From: an uncultured Bacilli bacterium
GTDB lineage: Bacteria > Bacillota_I > Bacilli_A > RF39 > UBA660
Direction: 5' to 3'
DNA: 6,785 bases
Assembly: GCA_948552115.1 (NCBI GenBank)
Contig: CAOWNX010000019.1
Location: 3,152 to 9,936, forward strand
The notes beneath the pieces were generated by a model. The model did no database searches, was not told where the DNA came from, and saw only the letters and a program-made list of their open reading frames with translations. The position numbers were made by a program, and so were the translations under genes. This document shows positions 5,177 through 6,785 of this stretch, one piece after another (position 1 is the first letter of the stretch; every line of letters starts with the position of its first letter).

Positions 5177-6370
5177 TTGAAAAAAAGATTAGAAATTATT
5201 GTGTATCATTTGGGATATGGTGGAATTGAAAAGGCAGTAAGTAGTTTTGTTTCTATGTTTCATACAGATTATGAAATATCTATTGTTAGTCTTTATAAAC
5301 TTTATGAAAAGCCAATGTTTCCTATTCCAAGTGATGTATCGATTACTTATTTATATCATTCTGATGTTCCATTAAAGGTGAAAAAGTATAATCAATTGTT
5401 TCGTCAGAAAAAGTTTGGGGCAATGTTTTCAGCAGTTTTTCAGGATTATTTTAAAAAATTGAAGTTTGTTTCTTTTTTTCATGATTTTGGTGTTAGTGTT
5501 TCTATTTATTTTTTGAATGGTCGATTTCGTAAGTTAAAAAGGCATTTGAAAACGCATCGAAGTGATATTTATCTTTCGACCAGACATGAAATTAGCTCTT
5601 ATTTGGGGAAGTATGGCTGTTCTGATTCTTTGAAAATTGGTTGGGAACACAATCATTATCATGGAAATTTGAGTTATCGAAGTCGAGTGATAGAGCATAG
5701 TAAACGGTTGAACTATTTGGTTTTGGTATCTAGAAATTTAGCGAATGATTATCGTAATCAAATGTATGGCAAGGCAGTTTATATTCCGAATGTGTTGGAT
5801 TATCCTTTGTCTTTTTCTAGTGATTATCAAGAGAAACGAATTTTGTTTGTCGGTCGATTAGAAGAGGAAAAGGGTGTGTTTGATGCCATTGAAGTAGCAA
5901 AGCGTTTGCAAGAGCGAATGGTTTCTTTTCATTTGGATATTGTTGGAGATGGACCTTTACGGGAAGCAATTATGAAGCGTGTTCAAGATTCTAATTTATC
6001 TTCTTATGTTACGATTCATGGATTTCAGTCTCCAGAATTTATTCAAGAACTTTATCGTCATGCTTCACTTTATTTGATGACTTCTTATACGGAAAGTTTT
6101 GGCTTGGTTCTGTTAGAAGCAATGAATGCATCGATTCCTTGTATTGCTTTTTCTTCTGCAGAAGGTGCTTGTGAGTTGATTCAAAATGATGTAAATGGGT
6201 ATTTGGTAGAGCATCGAGATATGGAAGAAATGGTGTTACATATTGAATTGTTATTGAAACATCCAGAAAAGCTGCAAGTGTTGGGAGCTAATGCTCGTAA
6301 ATTTACAGAAAATTTTTTGCCAGAATCGGTTAAGGTTTTGTGGGCTCAGATATTGGAGGAAAGAAATTGA
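5177..6370 (+). CDS. GT4-family (GT-B fold) glycosyltransferase
   Basis: This 397-residue retaining glycosyltransferase of the group-1 type transfers a sugar from a nucleotide donor to the growing lipid-linked glycan in the cytoplasm. The N-terminal acceptor domain begins RLEIIVYHLGYGGIEKAV (4-21), with the family glycine loop GYGGIEKAV, and includes IGWEHNHYHG (154-163). The C-terminal donor domain has RILFVGRLEEEKGV (221-234), DIVGDGPLREAI (254-265), VTIHGFQ (278-284) and the E-x7-E motif in ESFGLVLLE (306-314), followed by GYLVEHRD (341-348). All expected elements are intact and the length is normal. The TTG start is supported by GGTGA at 5168-5172 and by the need to keep the glycine loop; the next Met is residue 27. 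It ends in a TTGA overlap with the PssD-like gene. Similar enzymes lie next to PssD/PssE genes in Gram-positive capsule loci. Sugar specificity is unknown. Confidence 0.92.
   Translation: MKKRLEIIVYHLGYGGIEKAVSSFVSMFHTDYEISIVSLYKLYEKPMFPIPSDVSITYLYHSDVPLKVKKYNQLFRQKKFGAMFSAVFQDYFKKLKFVSFFHDFGVSVSIYFLNGRFRKLKRHLKTHRSDIYLSTRHEISSYLGKYGCSDSLKIGWEHNHYHGNLSYRSRVIEHSKRLNYLVLVSRNLANDYRNQMYGKAVYIPNVLDYPLSFSSDYQEKRILFVGRLEEEKGVFDAIEVAKRLQERMVSFHLDIVGDGPLREAIMKRVQDSNLSSYVTIHGFQSPEFIQELYRHASLYLMTSYTESFGLVLLEAMNASIPCIAFSSAEGACELIQNDVNGYLVEHRDMEEMVLHIELLLKHPEKLQVLGANARKFTENFLPESVKVLWAQILEERN
6355..6360 (+). promoter_or_regulatory. Ribosome binding site GGAGGA for the TTG start at 6367
   Basis: GGAGGA lies 6 nt before TTG 6367, inside the last codons of the GT4 gene. 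This strong site at good spacing supports a TTG start overlapping the upstream TGA (6368-6370). Confidence 0.85.
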
Positions 6371-6785
6371 AAAAACGAGTTTTATTTATTGCTAGTGCTG
6401 GAGGACATTTATCTGAGTTATTAGCACTTCGTCCAATGTTTTCTCATTATGAATCTTTTTTAATGACGGAGAGAACAAAATCTAGTGAGGTCTTAACGAA
6501 AGAGTTTCAAAGTCGAATTGGTTTTTTGATTTTTGGTACGACGACCCATCCTTTTTCTTATCCGTTTAAGTTGCTCGGAAATTGTTTTATTTCTTTGTAT
6601 TATTATTTAAAATTTCGTCCTCAGGTTGTGATTACAACTGGTGTTCATACGGCAGCACCAATGTGTTGTATAGCTAAACTAATGGGGAGTAAAGTGATTT
6701 ATATTGAGACGTTTGCTAATTTGGAGTCTAAGACGGCATCTGGAAGAATTATTTATCATTTTGCAGATTATTTTTTGGTTCAATG
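6367..6785 (+). CDS. pssD: PssD/Cps14F family (Alg14-like) glycosyltransferase subunit, 3'-partial
   Basis: 139 codons are visible before the window ends. The protein matches PssD/Cps14F/Alg14-like subunits: a conserved N-terminal VLFIASAGGHLSELL (5-19), PQVVITTGVHTAAPMC (85-100), SKVIYIETFANLESKT (108-123) followed by SGRIIY (125-130), and ADYFLVQ (133-139). In this family the membrane-associated subunit, often tethered by a hydrophobic stretch such as NCFISLYYYL (72-81), recruits the catalytic PssE/Cps14G (Alg13-like) partner. The complex transfers a sugar, for example galactose in Streptococcus Cps14FG or GlcNAc in eukaryotic Alg13/14, to a lipid-linked saccharide. Family proteins are about 150 residues, so only roughly the last 10-15 are missing. 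The TTG start overlaps the GT4 stop by TTGA and is needed to keep the AGGH loop, as the next Met is residue 24. A PssE-like gene is expected immediately downstream, outside the window. Confidence 0.92.
   Translation, partial: MKKRVLFIASAGGHLSELLALRPMFSHYESFLMTERTKSSEVLTKEFQSRIGFLIFGTTTHPFSYPFKLLGNCFISLYYYLKFRPQVVITTGVHTAAPMCCIAKLMGSKVIYIETFANLESKTASGRIIYHFADYFLVQ

Noticed and set aside
1..6785. Mycoplasma-type genetic code (TGA = Trp)
   Set aside because: TGA ends five clear genes at family-consistent positions and Trp is encoded by TGG.
1..6785. Mobile element, CRISPR array, tRNA or rRNA
   Set aside because: I found no transposase or integrase, regularly spaced repeats, cloverleaf or conserved rRNA segment; the genes are tightly packed biosynthesis genes.

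Overview
This is an AT-rich window with dense genes, all on the + strand, read with the standard bacterial code. TGA ends several of the genes (for example at 566-568, 1835-1837, 2668-2670, 3460-3462 and 6368-6370) and tryptophan is TGG, so it is not a Mycoplasma/Spiroplasma-type recoded genome. The strong T/A preference at third codon positions, the Gram-positive-type Shine-Dalgarno sequences (GGAGG and GGTGA variants) and two TTG starts suggest a low-GC Bacillota, perhaps an uncultured Erysipelotrichia- or RF39-like gut Bacilli lineage. The exact taxon is inference.

The window is part of a cell-surface polysaccharide (capsule, exopolysaccharide or teichoic-acid-like glycan) biosynthesis and export locus. 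From left to right: (1) the 3' end of a gene for a highly charged Glu/Lys-rich protein with a polybasic C-terminus, function unknown (2-568); (2) a hairpin over its stop codon, followed by a probable promoter; (3) a multi-spanning Wzy/O-antigen-ligase-like protein (626-1837); (4) a GT2 glycosyltransferase joined to it by an ATGA overlap (1834-2670); (5) a strong internal promoter overlapping that stop codon; (6) an ABC-2 type polysaccharide exporter, ATPase (2719-3462) then permease (3467-4243); (7) a second GT2 enzyme (4245-5102); (8) a 74-bp gap; (9) a GT4 glycosyltransferase with a TTG start (5177-6370); (10) a PssD/Cps14F (Alg14-like) subunit, also with a TTG start, cut by the right edge (6367 onward).

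Together, the GT2, GT4 and PssD-type enzymes would build a glycan on a lipid carrier at the inner face of the membrane. The ABC transporter would flip or export it, and the Wzy/ligase-like protein would polymerise it or transfer it outside. A priming glycosyltransferase, nucleotide-sugar synthesis genes, a Wzx flippase and the PssE partner are not in the window. The most notable points are the coexistence of a Wzy/ligase-like protein with a TagGH-like ABC exporter, the repeated compact leader design (promoter, about 15 nt leader, GGTGA Shine-Dalgarno), and the unusual charged protein at the left edge. I see no mobile element, CRISPR array, tRNA or rRNA. No gene-free stretch exceeds about 75 bp.
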